Shown: positions 23,524 through 35,672, counted from the stretch's first letter. The stretch is 64,000 bases of DNA from Erythrophleum ivorense (GCA_026724425.1 JAIUCV010000004.1:9372001-9436000); one strand, 5' to 3'. A program made the numbers and translations. Notes: a model not told the origin generated them from the letters alone.

Positions 23524-25786
23524 ATTTTAGAGCACAATAGGTGATGATGTTATAACAATGGTTAAAGCTTTCTTCAAAAGGGGATATCTACTTAAGGAGC
23601 TCAACAAAACCTTTATTACCTTAATTCCAAAAACTAAAGGGCCATAGTCGCTTAAGGATTTTTGCCAAATAAGCTTGTGTAATGTGATCTATAAGATAAT
23701 TTCCAAGGTCATCTGCAACATAGTTAAATCTATATTGAAAAATTATATAGCTCCAAATTAGAGCACTTTCATTAAAAGTTGATCCATCTTGGATAACATA
23801 ATTCTAGTTGTTGAAATCATGCAAAAAGTCCAACACACAAAATGTGGCCAAACAAGGTGGGGAGTCTTAAAGATTGACATTGTAAAAGCCTTTTATCGAA
23901 TAGCATGGTCATTTATTAAGGTGGTCCTTATGAGGATAAGGTTTCCACAACACTTTAGAACTTTGGTCATGCAATGTCTTTCAACATTTTGTCCTACCAA
24001 ACCTTTTGTCCCTTAATGTGAAGACCTCTTTTATCATACATCTTCATTTTATGTGCCAATATACTCTCTTGTCTTATTAATTAGGAACAAGAGAGACAGA
24101 GATGGTAGGGGATCAATATTGGAAGAGATTTGAATTAATATCACACTTGATGTATGCTGATGTTACCAACTTATTTTTTGAGAGAACTATAGAGAGTTGT
24201 AGCTTAGCTAAAGGAATAATAGATTATTATTATTGGCTCTTAGGTCTTGGCATCAACAATAAAGAAATTGGAGCTAATTTTTAGCCCCATCATTTCTCAT
24301 AAATTCATGAAATTTCTTTTAGGCACATTCCATGTTAAATTCTCCTTTAGACATGGGAGATATTTGGGTAGTTAGATTGATATAGGTAGAAACAAGAAAG
24401 CAATCTATGAAGAACTAATAGAAAAAATGGACTCTAAACTTCAAGTATGGAAATCTAATCTTTTATCTCAAGTGACAAGAAGGACATTGATCAAATCAGT
24501 CCTTAGTTTATCCTTGGTGTATCAATTATCTCACACCTATATTCCGCAGAAATATTGTGCAATCTTGGATTCAAAGTGCAACAGTTTTTTTTTTTCTAAG
24601 GTTTCAATAAGGACAAACTAAGAATCTACCTCCTTAAATGGAATCAAGTTTGCAAGCCTTTACAAGAGGGAGGAATTGGACTCAGAACCTTAGTCCTTTC
24701 AATAAGGCTCTTCTTGCTAAGCAAGTGTGGAAACAAGGGGTTACAATCAACAATCTTTATTGATAAGATCACTTAGACCAAAATACCTCATGGACCGTAA
24801 TGCTTTTACTCTCCACAAACACACAAACGCTTCTTGGATATGGAAAGGTATTACCAGTAGCTCGATCATTACATCATAGCTTTTACGGGGGATAGGATCA
24901 GGTAAATCCATTCCTGTTAACCACCAATCTTAGTGTGTGTTTGGAAAAATGGTAGGAAATCCAAAACCATAGTTTTGGCCAAAGCAATAAGTTATAGCTT
25001 TTGCATTTTGTGGGTTGCAAACCATGGTTTTGGAGCTCCTACCATTTTTCCAAACACACACTTAGTGGCTAATGCAACCAAGTCTTAGTGCAACTGTGCA
25101 ATCAATGGTGGACCTTACCTTGCATGATTAAGGTAAATGGAAGGAAGGTTTGCTCAAGTCCCTTTATTGCTCACAGATAGTTAACTAGATACTACAAATT
25201 CCTTTTCTCTATCCATGATATAGAAGATAGGCTAATTTGGAAGGGTAATAAGGATGGGTCCTCTAGTACAAAGGTGGCTTATAATCTCCTGAGGAGTATG
25301 CAAAATCCTCAAGATGATTCAACCCAAGGCAGTGCCAATCAGGATGAATGGAAGGAACTCTAGAATTCACCTACTTGTGAGGATGATCATGTTTGCTTGG
25401 AAAGTAATCAACAAAGCCATCCTTTTAATGGATATTCTCCAACGTCATCATTTACAAATCAAATAGGAATGTTTCTTCTACGGTCTCATAGATGAATCAC
25501 TTAACTATCTTCTCATGCATTATAGTTTTGCCTCAGGATCTTGGGATTACACATAGACTTGGACTTGGTTTCAGACATATCTATATGGCTAAAATGGTGG
25601 ATACTAGAGAATGCACAGGGAGGGCAAATGCATCTAGGTACTAAGCAGGTAATTATTGTCACAATTCATTCCATTTGGAAGGCTAGGAATTGTAGAATAC
25701 ATTAGGGCAGTACAACAGACTCGAAAGGCATCATTCTTAATATAAAATCCATACTACAAATAGCTTATCTTGCATAGAGTGAAGAG
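23524..25786 (+). pseudogene. degenerate LINE reverse transcriptase remnant
   Basis: Broken frames on the plus strand read as a plant L1-type ORF2. GDDVITMVKAFFKRGYLLKE and FITLIPKTKG match the start of the reverse transcriptase region; GVLKIDIVKAFYRIAW is the first catalytic motif. LMYADV (about 24145) stands where the YADD motif belongs, with the second aspartate replaced. Further on come KWNQVCKPLQEGGIGLR and, near the end, IHSIWKARNCRIH, both usual in the C-terminal part. Many stops and shifts make it dead. The 5' border was not found. It contains a 129-bp MITE and is cut at 25786 by a copia element. Confidence 0.75.
24933..25061. mobile_element. Tourist-like MITE, 129 bp, TTA target duplication
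   Basis: The first 25 bp (24933-24957, beginning GTGTGTGTTTGG) are the exact reverse complement of the last 25 bp (25037-25061, ending CCAAACACACAC). TTA flanks both sides (24930-24932 and 25062-25064). A TTA duplication is typical of PIF/Harbinger-derived Tourist elements. Removing it closes the LINE sequence around one TTA. Confidence 0.88.
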
Positions 25787-26147
25787 TGTTAGATTCATAG
25801 AATATACAAAATGATATTCAAGATATCTAAATCAAAAGAAATGGGACAAAATCATATCTCTAGGCATTGTCTCTGTGCTTTGTTTTTAGATGAAAGTTCT
25901 ATGTGTATGAAGGTTTAAGGGGTACTTTCAAGCTTTGGTTATCACTAGGTGACAGTGTTATACATAAATATTATGTGTTAACTCATCGATAAAAATGCAA
26001 TGTTTAGGAAACAAGGTGTACATGTTTTAAACCAACCCACGAAGCCCGTAATTTTTGGACCATAATGAGGACCATTGTAAGTAAACATAGTTTACCACAT
26101 TCAAGTGTGTAATGTGGTTTGTTACCACGTTCATGCAATATCTTACA
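25787..26147 (-). repeat. 3' LTR of copia element, copy 1
   Basis: 361 bp. It matches 32767-33183 but lacks about 56 bp that the other LTR has around 32962-33018. On the minus strand a polypurine-like AAGTGCAAGAA (26148-26158) immediately precedes it. Confidence 0.85.
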
Positions 26148-26742
26148 TTCTTGCACTTAGTTTAAAAATTATTATACATAATGGCTTATTAAGATTCAAA
26201 CATTCAAATAAAACTAAATGCATGAATCATAACAGTAGATCCTTTATAGATGAGTAATATCTTTCATGTATTACAATGCATTTTGTTTCCTAACCCATTA
26301 TATTTCAACTTTATAAATAAGCCTTATACTTATTCTAGGTCCTCTCAATGTCGTTATTATCAAGCATAATATACACATAAAAATAAGGAAACAACTCAAA
26401 ATGAATAAGGGCTTCATTACAAATGATATATATACAATATATACATTAATAACACAAAGTGAAACTAATTCCCATTTTAGATACACGATCCCTAAACAAT
26501 ACTGATGGCATGCATTTTGTTAAAAGATTAATAATCATTAACTCAGTACTAATGCGTTCAATGGTAACTTTATTTTCTTTGACACATTGCTGAATGGGCA
26601 AGTACTTAATATCAATATGCTTATTTTGACTTCCACATGTATTATTCTTATCTAGAAAAATAGTAGTTGAGTTGTCACAATATATCTTTAATTGCCTAGA
26701 GATAGTCTCGACGATTCGAAGTCCAAATATAAAGCTCTTAAG

Positions 26743-29700
26743 CTAAACACTATGTGAAGTTGTCTCAAAATAAGAAATGAACTCTGCCTCCATAACAAAA
26801 GTAATAGTGAAAGTCTGCTTCTCACTCTTCCAACATATGGCTCCGCTGACAAACATAAAAATATAACTTGATATTGATTTTTGTGAATAAACACTTCTAA
26901 CGAAATCTGAATATGAGTCGTCGACTACCTCAAGGCTCTCAGTTCGTCTATACATCAACATATAGTTCTTGGTACCCTTAAAATACTTCATTACCTTATT
27001 TGCAGTTTTCCAATAATCTATACCTGAATTTCTCTGATATTTGCCTAACATTCCAAAGCGAATGCAATGTTAGGTCTTGTACGAACCTAAGCATATATAA
27101 GGCTTCCGACAATAGAAGCATATGGAATGTTATGCATCTATTCCTTTTTTAAATCATTCTTCTAGCACTAGTTCAAATTGAATTTGTCACCATTTACAAT
27201 GGGTGCTACACTTGATAAATAGTCTTTCATCTAAAATCTCTTCAAAATCTTATTGATATAGGTTTCTTAAAACATATCCAAAAATATATTAAGTTCTGTC
27301 TTTATGGATCTTAATGCCAGTGACATGAAATACCTCACTCATATCTTTCATATCAAAATTTTTAGAGAGAAACTATTTTACTTTATATAACAACCCTTTA
27401 TCATTAGTTGCAAGTAGTATATCATCCATATCTAGCACAAAGAAATAGATTTTACTCCCACTGACATTCTGGTATATACACTAATCTATGATGTTCTCTA
27501 CAAATTCATATGAGGAGATAACATTATGAAATTTTAAGTACCATTGGTGGAAGGGTTGTTTTAATCTATATATGCATTTCTTAAGTCTGCACACTAAATG
27601 TTCATCGACACTAGGGGAGAATCCTTCAGATTATTTCATATATACCTCCTCCACCAATTCTCTATTGAGAAAAGTCATTTTACATCCATCTGATACAGTT
27701 CCAAGTCAAAATAAGTAACCAGTGCCATTATTATAAGGAGAGAATCTTTCTTAGATACAAGAGAAAAAATCTCTATGTAATCGATTCCTTTCCTTTAAGT
27801 GAATTCTTTGGCCACGAGTCTTGCTTTATATCTTTCAACATTGCTTAATAAGTTTCTTTTTGTCTTATAGACCTATTTGCATGCAATGGCCATAGAACCA
27901 TTAGGCAACTTGATGAGATCTCTGACTTCATTGGATGCCATGGAATACATGTCTTCCTTTATGGCATTATGTCATAGTTCAAATTCTTTACAACTGATGG
28001 CTTATGAAAATGTTTCAAGATCATTTTTGACTCCTATGTTATAATTAAATTCTTGTAGATACACAGCATAATCACTAGGAACTGCTAACCTCCTTATCCT
28101 AGTTGATCTTCTTAATATTGACTCAATATTCTCTTGGGAAGCATGTTGTTCAACTGGCTATTTAACAATCCCTAGAGGCTATTCATTAATTGGATCAACT
28201 TGGTCTTAGTTAATAGGTTGTGGATCATAAATGATTGGTTATTCAATGCCTATTTAAAATTAACTGGATCAACTTGGTCTTAGTTAATAGGTTGTGGATC
28301 ATAAATAATTGGTTATTCAATATCTATTTGAACTTGAGGGCATGGATCACAATCAATCTATCACTTGATGTAGAAGCTTGAATATTAGATTGATCATTTT
28401 TAGAACTTAAGTTTTGAGTCTGATCACTTTCACTGATCAAGTCATTCTTAATAGATTTTGTATTTCTTGATTTTACAATTCTAGTGTTGTGAGATAGACA
28501 ATAAAATCTGTAACTTTTAGACTTTTAGCATAGCCAATGAAATAGCCATTGATGGTCCTTGGATCCAACTTTTTTTCTTGTGGATTGTAAATGCTCACCT
28601 TAGACTGGCATCCCCAAATGCGCACATATCTTAGACTTGATTTTCAACCTTTCTATATCTCAAATGGTGTCTTTTCAATAGCCTTACATAGAACTTAGTT
28701 TAGAATATACACAGCTGTCTTAAAGGCTTTAGTTCACAAGGACTTAGAAAGTTTGGAGTTAGCCAATATGCTTTTCACCATGTCCAACAATGTTCAGTTT
28801 CTTCTTTTAGCTATACCATTTTGGTCTGGTGACCTAGGCATTGTATATTAGGCAACAATCCCATATTTTTAAAAATATTGAGTAAATGGCCCCAATGTTT
28901 CTTCATGTATCTACCATAATACTCTCAACCTCTATCTGATCTCACTATTTTGATCTGACCATATTATTTCTTTCCTTTTACCTTAAATATCCTAAAGGCA
29001 TTTAGTATCTCATTTTTATTATTGAGTAAATAGAGATATATATATATATATATATTATAAGTAATCATTAATAAAGGTGATGAAGTATTTCTGACTACTA
29101 TAGTCCAAATCTGGATTACAAATATCCGTATTTATGATTTCTAATATGTTAGAACTCCTCTTAGCACTTCTTTTGGTCTTATTAGTTTGCTTTTCCTTGA
29201 TGCAATCTATACATGTATTAAAATCAGTAAAGTCAATAGTATTGAGTATTCTATCTTTTACTAATCTTTTCACCCTCTTTATTGAGATATGACCAAGCCT
29301 ACGATGCCATAACATAGAAAAATTTTCATTAGTAACATTTCTCTTAACACCTATACTACTGGTAACATGTATTGAATCATAAGAGTTACTGTCTTATAAT
29401 AAAATTTGGACTAGGCAATTGCAAAGTGTACAATTGCCAATAATATTAGATTTATAAAATAATTTAAATTCACTTCTTAAAAATTCAAAGTAATATCCCA
29501 ACTAAACAAGTTTGGAAACAGAAATCAAAGTTTTAGAGAAACTTGGTATATAAAATGTCTTCTCCAAATTTAAAACAAAACTAGAATTAAGAACTAATAT
29601 GTATGTTTGTATGGCTTCTATAGTTGAGCCCATCTTATTTCTTAAATAGATGTGCTGCTCACTGCCCACCAGCTTCCTTTGATTTAGAAAGCCCTACAAG

Positions 29701-30367
29701 GTATTAGAGATGTGAATTGTTGAGCCAGAATCAATCTACCATGTGTTATTATTAGCATTTACCATATTATGTTCATAATAAAAGTATAGGATTGAGTTAC
29801 CTCTCTTTTGAAGATAAGCCTTGAATTTGACATAGTTCGACTTCATGTGCCCTTTCTTTTTGTAGAAAAAGCATTTGGACTCTTTCTTAATATCCTCATG
29901 GATGGGTACCTTGCCCTTCCCTTTTGCCTTGGCCTTTCTTCTCTTCTTCCCATGTGTTATTGTATGTGCACTTTCACCTATCTCCGCTGTGAGTCTTCCT
30001 TCTTGTACACAAATGGTCAAAAGTTCATTGATTAACCATTTCTCTTTATGTATGTTGTGAGAGATTTTGAAAGGCCCATATTGTTGTGGTAGAGAATTTA
30101 GGATGTAGTGTATGAGAAAAGATTCAAACATCTTAACCTTAATATTTTCAATTGAGCCGTTATATTCCTCATTTGCATGATGTGCTCTCGTATATCCTTC
30201 ATGTCGGTAAGCTTTATAGATGATAACTTTGTTATTAAAATGCTTGCCAAAGCTTTGTCCGAGGATTTGAACTGTTCATCAATAGCCTTGAGCAAACTTC
30301 GAATATTTTGATACTTTTCGATAAACCCACGAATACTAATTGATATTTTTATCTTGATGTATATCAT
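26743..30367 (-). pseudogene. copia gag-pol remnants, copy 1
   Basis: Broken minus-strand frames. 30367-30098 and 30131-29736 are gag; the second ends in a basic stretch and a damaged zinc knuckle CFFYKKKGHMKSNY in which the second cysteine is tyrosine and the last cysteine is lost. 29315-29055 has MLWHRRLGHISIKRVKRL, the GAG-pre-integrase motif, then the start of the integrase core. The segment 28.9-27.1 kb is the rest of integrase and reverse transcriptase, too damaged for long frames, with a 74-bp tandem duplication at about 28192-28325. 27051-26743 is RNase H (NKVMKYFKGTKNYMLMYRR). No product is expected. Confidence 0.8.
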
Positions 30368-31543
30368 ACTAAGGCGATTGGATCACTCTCAATGTTCATA
30401 AAGATTTACAGCTAATGTACTGCTAGTAACCATGGGTTTAAGAGGTTCATCTTTCCTGATTGCATTATTAATGTCCATCTACCCTAACTGGAGAAGTATT
30501 TTCTCCTTCCAAATATTATAATTATCTCTAGCTAATTCAAGAACTTAAAAATCAAAGATATTCAAAGGTTGAAAAATTGTACAAACTTACATACTATGTT
30601 AATAATTTGAGATAAATAAATATTCTAAATGACATGTCATACCAATGCAATACATGTCTATTCAAACTATGAGTTTAGTAATAAATAAAACTACTTATGA
30701 GGTAAGTTTTATTTAATTAGACTCATATATCAATAATGAAACTAGCAAAATATATCTCTTATCTCAATCTTTGTGGGAAAATTAAGTTAAAAAAAATTAC
30801 TATGCCACCCTAATTAATTATATAAAATATGATAATATTCTTATATGATAATGATTATCATATGAAATATGATCAATTACAATTTGATATCATTTTTCCT
30901 TTATGTGATTATAACACTTAATACATAATTTTAAAATAATTAAATATGCTGTAACTAAATTTTAATTAAATTAAAATTACACAAATCATATGGCGTCTTA
31001 ATGACAAAATTACATACTTGAATATAACTTAACATAATATATAAATAAGTATTACATAATGAGAATTTGAATAATTAATCTACTAAACAAAATGTGACTA
31101 ATTTAATTAATTAATATTCTCCCTTTAAATTAATTTAAGTGTGCTATAAATATTGCCAAAAAATTTCCTAAAATAAGTAATTTTCCAATTTTAGGCAAAA
31201 ATAATTTTACAATAATTTTTGACAAATGACTGACTAAATGTTGTCAAAAAATTAATTTAAATTTATCCAAAGCAAATTTTTCAAAATTTGGACAAATTAA
31301 AATGCACATAATAATTTTAAACAAAATAAATGGCTGAGAATAATAAAAATTATTATCAAATTAAATATTGGCCCTTTTATTATGTTATTTATTTATTTAT
31401 TATTTATTTATTTATTTAAATAAATAAATAACATATACAAACCCAAAAGAAAGCTGAAAAGAATGCCTATATATATTAGCCCAAAAATGCAATGCCAAGA
31501 AATATATATATATATATATATATTGCACAAAAGTAGCAATGAC

Positions 31544-32410
31544 ATAACATGGCAAAAGTGGCAAAGCTATGCTAATGAGGGGGCTTTGGTTCGAGTCCAA
31601 ATAATACTAGCTTTCAGAAACATTTTAGAAACATATATATACTAAAGGTTGAAATGTATTCTACAACCATAGCCATGGCATAATTGGCTATTGCACGAGC
31701 CTTGTTACTTATGATCCCAGGTTCAAGTCGGGAGCTCATCAACTTTCATAGCCATGGCACAATTGGCTATTGCACGAGCCTTATTACTTATGATTCCAGG
31801 TTCAAGTCTGCAACTCATCAACTTTCAAAAACAATATTTTTTAATTGAGATGAAAACAGTCCAATAAACAGAAGCCCAAAAAGAAATAAAATTAAACGGG
31901 TTTAGTCCAAAACCCAAAGGCCCAAACACGTAGTCAACCCAACAACTTTTTAAGTGAAATGGTGCATTTTTTTTTAAATTGAGATGAAAACGGTCCAATA
32001 AATAGAAGCCCAAAAAGAAATAAAATTAAACAGGCTCAATCCAAAGGCCATGGCACAATTGGCTATTGCATAAGCCTTATTACTTACGATCCCAAGTTCA
32101 AGTCTACAGCTCATCAACTTGTAAAAACAATATTTTTTTTAATTGAGATGAAACAGTCCAATAAACAAAAAGCCTAAAAAGAAATAAAATTAAACGGGCT
32201 AAGTCCAAAACCCAAAGGTCCAAACATGTAGTCAGCCCAAACACCCTTTTAAGTGAATCAGTGCATTTTTTTTTAATTGAGATGAAAACAGTCCAATAAA
32301 CAGAAGCCCAAAAAGAAATAAAATTAAATGGGCTCAATCCAAAACCCAGAGGCCCAAACGTGCAACTGGCCCAACACCACTTTAAGTGAAATGGTGCATT
32401 TCATTAATGA
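31544..32410 (+). repeat. tRNA-like A-box/B-box units and tandem repeats in the copia leader
   Basis: Four plus-strand units each have an A-box-like and a B-box-like sequence at tRNA-like spacing: TGGCAAAAGTGG (31550) with GGTTCGAGTCC (31588); TGGCATAATTGG (31676) with GGTTCAAGTCG (31720); TGGCACAATTGG (31755) with GGTTCAAGTCT (31799); TGGCACAATTGG (32051) with AGTTCAAGTCT (32095). They are followed by four copies of a block starting AATTGAGATGAAAAC (31843, 31978, 32141, 32275), spaced about 135-164 bp. This resembles the tRNA-derived head and body of SINEs, lying antisense to the copia element. I see no intact tRNA cloverleaf. Confidence 0.55.
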
Positions 32411-32750
32411 CACAGAAAATGAAAGGTCATCTAAAAGGGTCAAAACATGGCACGCTAAAACTCAAAATGGCACATCGTTTATAGGCAATCCATAAATGAC
32501 TTGTCATTCAAGTTGTCTTTAACATCCATTGGGTCACTCGACCTGTAGATGAACCTAACATTTAACCTGATCATTTTTGGTTTTTTTTAGCCTTGTTCTT
32601 GGTAGTTCAAGAGTTTATTTTCATCAAAATTTTATGAGGATCAATTTTATGATATCAAAATGATGAAGAAACGACTTTAAAAGCAAACCCAAATTGAGCA
32701 TGATATCCGTAAGTTCGAGCTTAAGAAACTTAGTAAGGCAGAGACATTTC

Positions 32751-32764
32751 TGGCTCTAATACCA
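32751..32764 (-). promoter_or_regulatory. copia primer-binding site (initiator tRNA-Met type)
   Basis: On the minus strand the sequence reads TGGTATTAGAGCCA, two bases inside the 5' LTR. It differs at one base from the complement of the initiator tRNA-Met 3' end used by most plant copia elements. Confidence 0.85.
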
Positions 32765-32766
32765 AT

Positions 32767-33183
32767 TGTTAGATTCATAGAATATACAAAATGATATTTA
32801 AGATATCTCAACCAAAAGAAATGGGATGAAATCATACCTCTAGCCATTGCCTTCATGCTTTGTTTTTGGATAGAAATTCTGTGTGTATGAAGGTCTAAGA
32901 GGGTACTTCCAAGTTCTGGTCATCATTAGATGATGGTATTATACACAGATGTTGTGTGTTAATTGAGCTTGAAAATCCTTGTATTTATAGCCAAAATTCC
33001 AATAGCAATTCCCATCAAATCACTGATGAAAATGCAATGTTCAAGAAATGGGGTCTACACATTCTAAACCAACCCACGAAACCCATAATTTTCAAACCAA
33101 AATAAGGACCATTGCAAGTAAACATGGTTACTACATTTAGACATGTAACTTGGTTTGTTAACACGTTCATGCAACGTTTTACA
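32767..33183 (-). repeat. 5' LTR of copia element, copy 1
   Basis: 417 bp, TG...CA bounded in plus-strand reading. It aligns with 25787-26147 apart from substitutions and one block missing from the latter. Confidence 0.85.
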
Positions 33184-33731
33184 AATAGCTCATGAATAAC
33201 AAACATTGCCGAAACAGGGTGGTTAGTGACATGCTAATCAATTTCCCGAGTCCCTATCAAAGGAGGATGGACTGTTATCTTCCTTTTTACATCAAAGAAA
33301 CTTGATGGTTGGAAAAGGTTGTTTGCTAAGGTGTCTACAAACTTCAACTACTCATAGATCAAGTTCTCTTAAGCAGATCCTCAGGATAGCATTCATTGGT
33401 CTTAGCTACTTTGGTGCACATTAGGGAACAATTACACTGGATCACTAGAATGGACTTCATTGCAGATCCAACTCAAAAAGCGGTGCAACTTCTTCTTTTT
33501 AACCCAAAGCACGTTAGAAGAATATGTTCTTTAAGAAAGCAAGAAGTTTCAATGGAGGGACCCCTCATGGACATTCAATAGACCTTCTCCAGGTTCCAAA
33601 AGTCAGAAGCGAGTACAATTTCTAAGGAGTTGCTACAAAGGTGGAGACTTGACTTGGATTCCACATTCCACACTTTTCCCTGACTCCCTTTTATGTTCTC
33701 TGTCCAATTGCTTATGTGTAAAAAAAAAAAA
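33184..33731 (+). pseudogene. probable 3' remainder of the LINE, ending in poly(A)
   Basis: This sequence resumes directly after the copia element and its target duplication and ends in a 12-A run at 33720-33731, as a LINE 3' end would. Frames are broken (longest open stretch 33396-33581) and I cannot see RNase H motifs. Assignment rests on position and the A-tail. Confidence 0.4.
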
Positions 33732-34755
33732 GACTTGACCCTAAATCTTCACATCAACCAGAGAAATAGACATTTTTTTTCGTTCATTCATGCATCCCGT
33801 CACTAATTCACGCAAAGTACTCGGATGATGAAATTGAAAAATAAATGAAAATTAAGAGAAAGAAAAAGAGTTTTTCTTGTCTTATTGTTAAAAAAATAAA
33901 AATAAAAATAAAGAGACCTCGAGTCTGTTAATAAAATAATATTTTAACACTATTATAAACATAAAATTTGAATGAATATATGAATAAAATAGATTAACAA
34001 ATAATTGTTTATCCTTATTTAAAAAAATAATAAAAAGAAACAGCCTTAAATATGTATAGGAATTGAGATTTTTTTAATTGAGTAATGTTTTCAATTGTCC
34101 AATCAAAAGATTTAGATTATTTAAATTAATTTAAATAGTTTAAATTTATTTTTTTACTTTGAATTTTTTTAACAGAAAAATAAAATATAGAATAAAAATA
34201 ATTTTTAATTATAAATTTTAAAAATAATAATTAAAATTAAAAAAAAACTTAGAATTTGGAGATCTATCCAATTGAGAAGAAGAAGATCCTCTGTTGTTGA
34301 CTGTTGTTGTAGTTAAAAGGAATTGAAGGAAAGATAAGATAAATGAATTTAATTTAAAAAAAAAAAGAATCAAAACATAATCTGCCTCCCTCCTACTCTC
34401 CTAACAACACAACAAAACGGAAATTCCTACAGCAAAAGATCCACCTCCTAATTGAGAGGAAGATATTAATCGTAAGTCACAGGTAACTAGATCCTCTTCA
34501 GCTGAATTTTTTTTTTTAAGTTTTAGATTCTAAATTATAAATTTATAAATTAAAATTAAAATTAAAAGATAAAAAATTATAATTATAAAAAATTATATTT
34601 TAAAAATTTTAACTATAATTTATAATTTAAACCAAAACTAAAAAAAAACACTGGCTTGATGAACCTTTTCGGTCGGTGATGGGGGGACCAACACTGATTT
34701 TCGTGTTTTGTTACCCTGTAGGAGTTGATTCAATTAAGTCATGTATTCTTCTCCT
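33732..34755. other. AT-rich intergenic DNA with palindromic stretches
   Basis: Two AT-rich self-complementary stretches are visible at about 34090-34290 and 34510-34645 and may be further hairpin MITEs. No gene is seen. Confidence 0.4.
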
Positions 34756-34758
34756 TTA

Positions 34759-35242
34759 GACATGGTTTAGTTGGAGGGTTTTGAAGGGGATGGGAGGGGA
34801 GGTCCCCTCCCCTTATTTGGTATGAAAATTTTGGAGGGGAAGGGAGGCAAAATACCCCATCCCCTCCCCTTCACACCCTTCCCTCCAAAAGTGAAGATTT
34901 TTAGAGGGGAGGAAAATTTTTTAGTTTTATTTGACTAAATTACCTCAACTTTGCTTTCATTTAAAACATAATACAAATCTTATTTTTTTTAATGGGGTTC
35001 AAGATAATTTTTTATGAAAATAAAAAATATTTTTGAATAGAAATAAAAAAAATTATTTTTTATAATAAAAAGTAGGAAAAAGCTTTTTTTTAATAAAAAT
35101 ATCTTAAAAATAAAAAAAATTAATTCTAATATCATAAGAGTATAATTGTCTATTTAATTTTATCTCCCCTCCCCTCCTCTCTTTAACCAAACAAGATTTC
35201 ATTAAAATCCCTCCCCTGCCCTTGGTCTAACCAAACACTACC
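34759..35242. mobile_element. PIF/Harbinger-like MITE candidate, 484 bp
   Basis: Flanked by TTA at 34756-34758 and 35243-35245. The left end GACATGGTTTAGTTGGA and the inverted right end GGTAGTGTTTGGTTAGA are similar. Both ends carry G-rich or C-rich blocks such as GGGGATGGGAGGGG that pair with CCCCTCCCCT blocks. It is non-coding. The terminal repeats are imperfect, so this is less certain than the 129-bp element. Confidence 0.55.
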
Positions 35243-35259
35243 TTAGTCAAACTACTCAC

Positions 35260-35672
35260 CAAATGAAATCTTAAATGGCAAGTACTCACCATTTCTTCTC
35301 AAAATATGAAAAGCAAATCTATCCATGTTCTTCATCGTCTGGTGCTACGCTCCTCGCCCCCACTTTGACATTACCATGCCTATGTTGTTTAAGATTGCCG
35401 AGTAAAGTGACGGTATCCTCGCAGTCGCCTATCGCCGGTAATGTGGCCCACAACTCCAAGCTTCTGAGCTTCAAACTCGTCAGGACGGATGGATGCATAT
35501 TTCCTCCACAAATTTGAGGCGTCGAATCTCTTAGATAGAAATCCTAATTCCTTTAATTTAGGGATTCAAACGAAGAAAATATGGATGTAGATGGACGTAT
35601 ATTTTTGGTTATTTTCATTATTTTTTGAGAACAAATAGTGAGTACTTGCCACTTAGCTAGGATTCCATTTTT
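35260..35672. mobile_element. element with long terminal inverted repeats and a GC-richer core
   Basis: About 55-60 bp at 35260-35312 match the reverse complement of 35612-35672, sharing TGGCAAGTACTCAC, then ATTT-TTCTCAAAA. Weaker similarity continues inward around 35320 and 35590. The core (about 35335-35520) is clearly richer in G and C than its surroundings and contains an 80-codon plus-strand frame starting MASTHHFFSKYEKQ within the repeat. I do not recognise that frame. Long repeats around a gene-like core resemble small Mutator-like or Pack-MULE elements, but no target duplication was found. Confidence 0.5.

Larger units (their letters stand above)
25734..32727 (+). repeat. long direct repeat, copy 1 (offset 31,271 bp)
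   Basis: Sequence identical as far as I compared to 57005-64000. The offset is 31,271 bp up to the (AT)n tract near 31502 and 31,273 after it, because copy 2 has one extra AT unit. The repeat starts within LINE sequence 53 bp before the copia element, so it is a duplication of a genomic segment and not a second transposition. Copy 1 may continue past 32727; the window ends first. Confidence 0.95.
25787..33183 (-). mobile_element. Ty1/copia LTR retrotransposon, decayed, 7,397 bp
   Basis: Two related terminal repeats (25787-26147 and 32767-33183) begin TGTTAGATTCATAG and end TTACA in plus-strand reading. Flanks AAGAG (25782-25786) and AATAG (33184-33188) look like a 5-bp target duplication with one change. 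A tRNA-Met-type primer site adjoins the right LTR on its inner side, so the element runs on the minus strand. The coding order gag, integrase, reverse transcriptase, RNase H (30.4 to 26.7 kb) is that of copia. It sits inside the LINE remnant. Confidence 0.9.

Noticed and set aside
29808..30060. Plus-strand frames of 61-75 codons over copia gag
   Set aside because: Antisense shadows of the gag remnant; repeated at +31,271 for the same reason.
31397..31440. Palindromic ATTTATTTATT... AATAAATAAAT stretch
   Set aside because: Simple low-complexity repeat within the copia leader; no array or terminator function can be supported.
31550..31598. Possible tRNA gene (A box and perfect GGTTCGAGTCC B box)
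   Set aside because: I could not form acceptor or anticodon stems around the boxes; treated as a tRNA-derived repeat.
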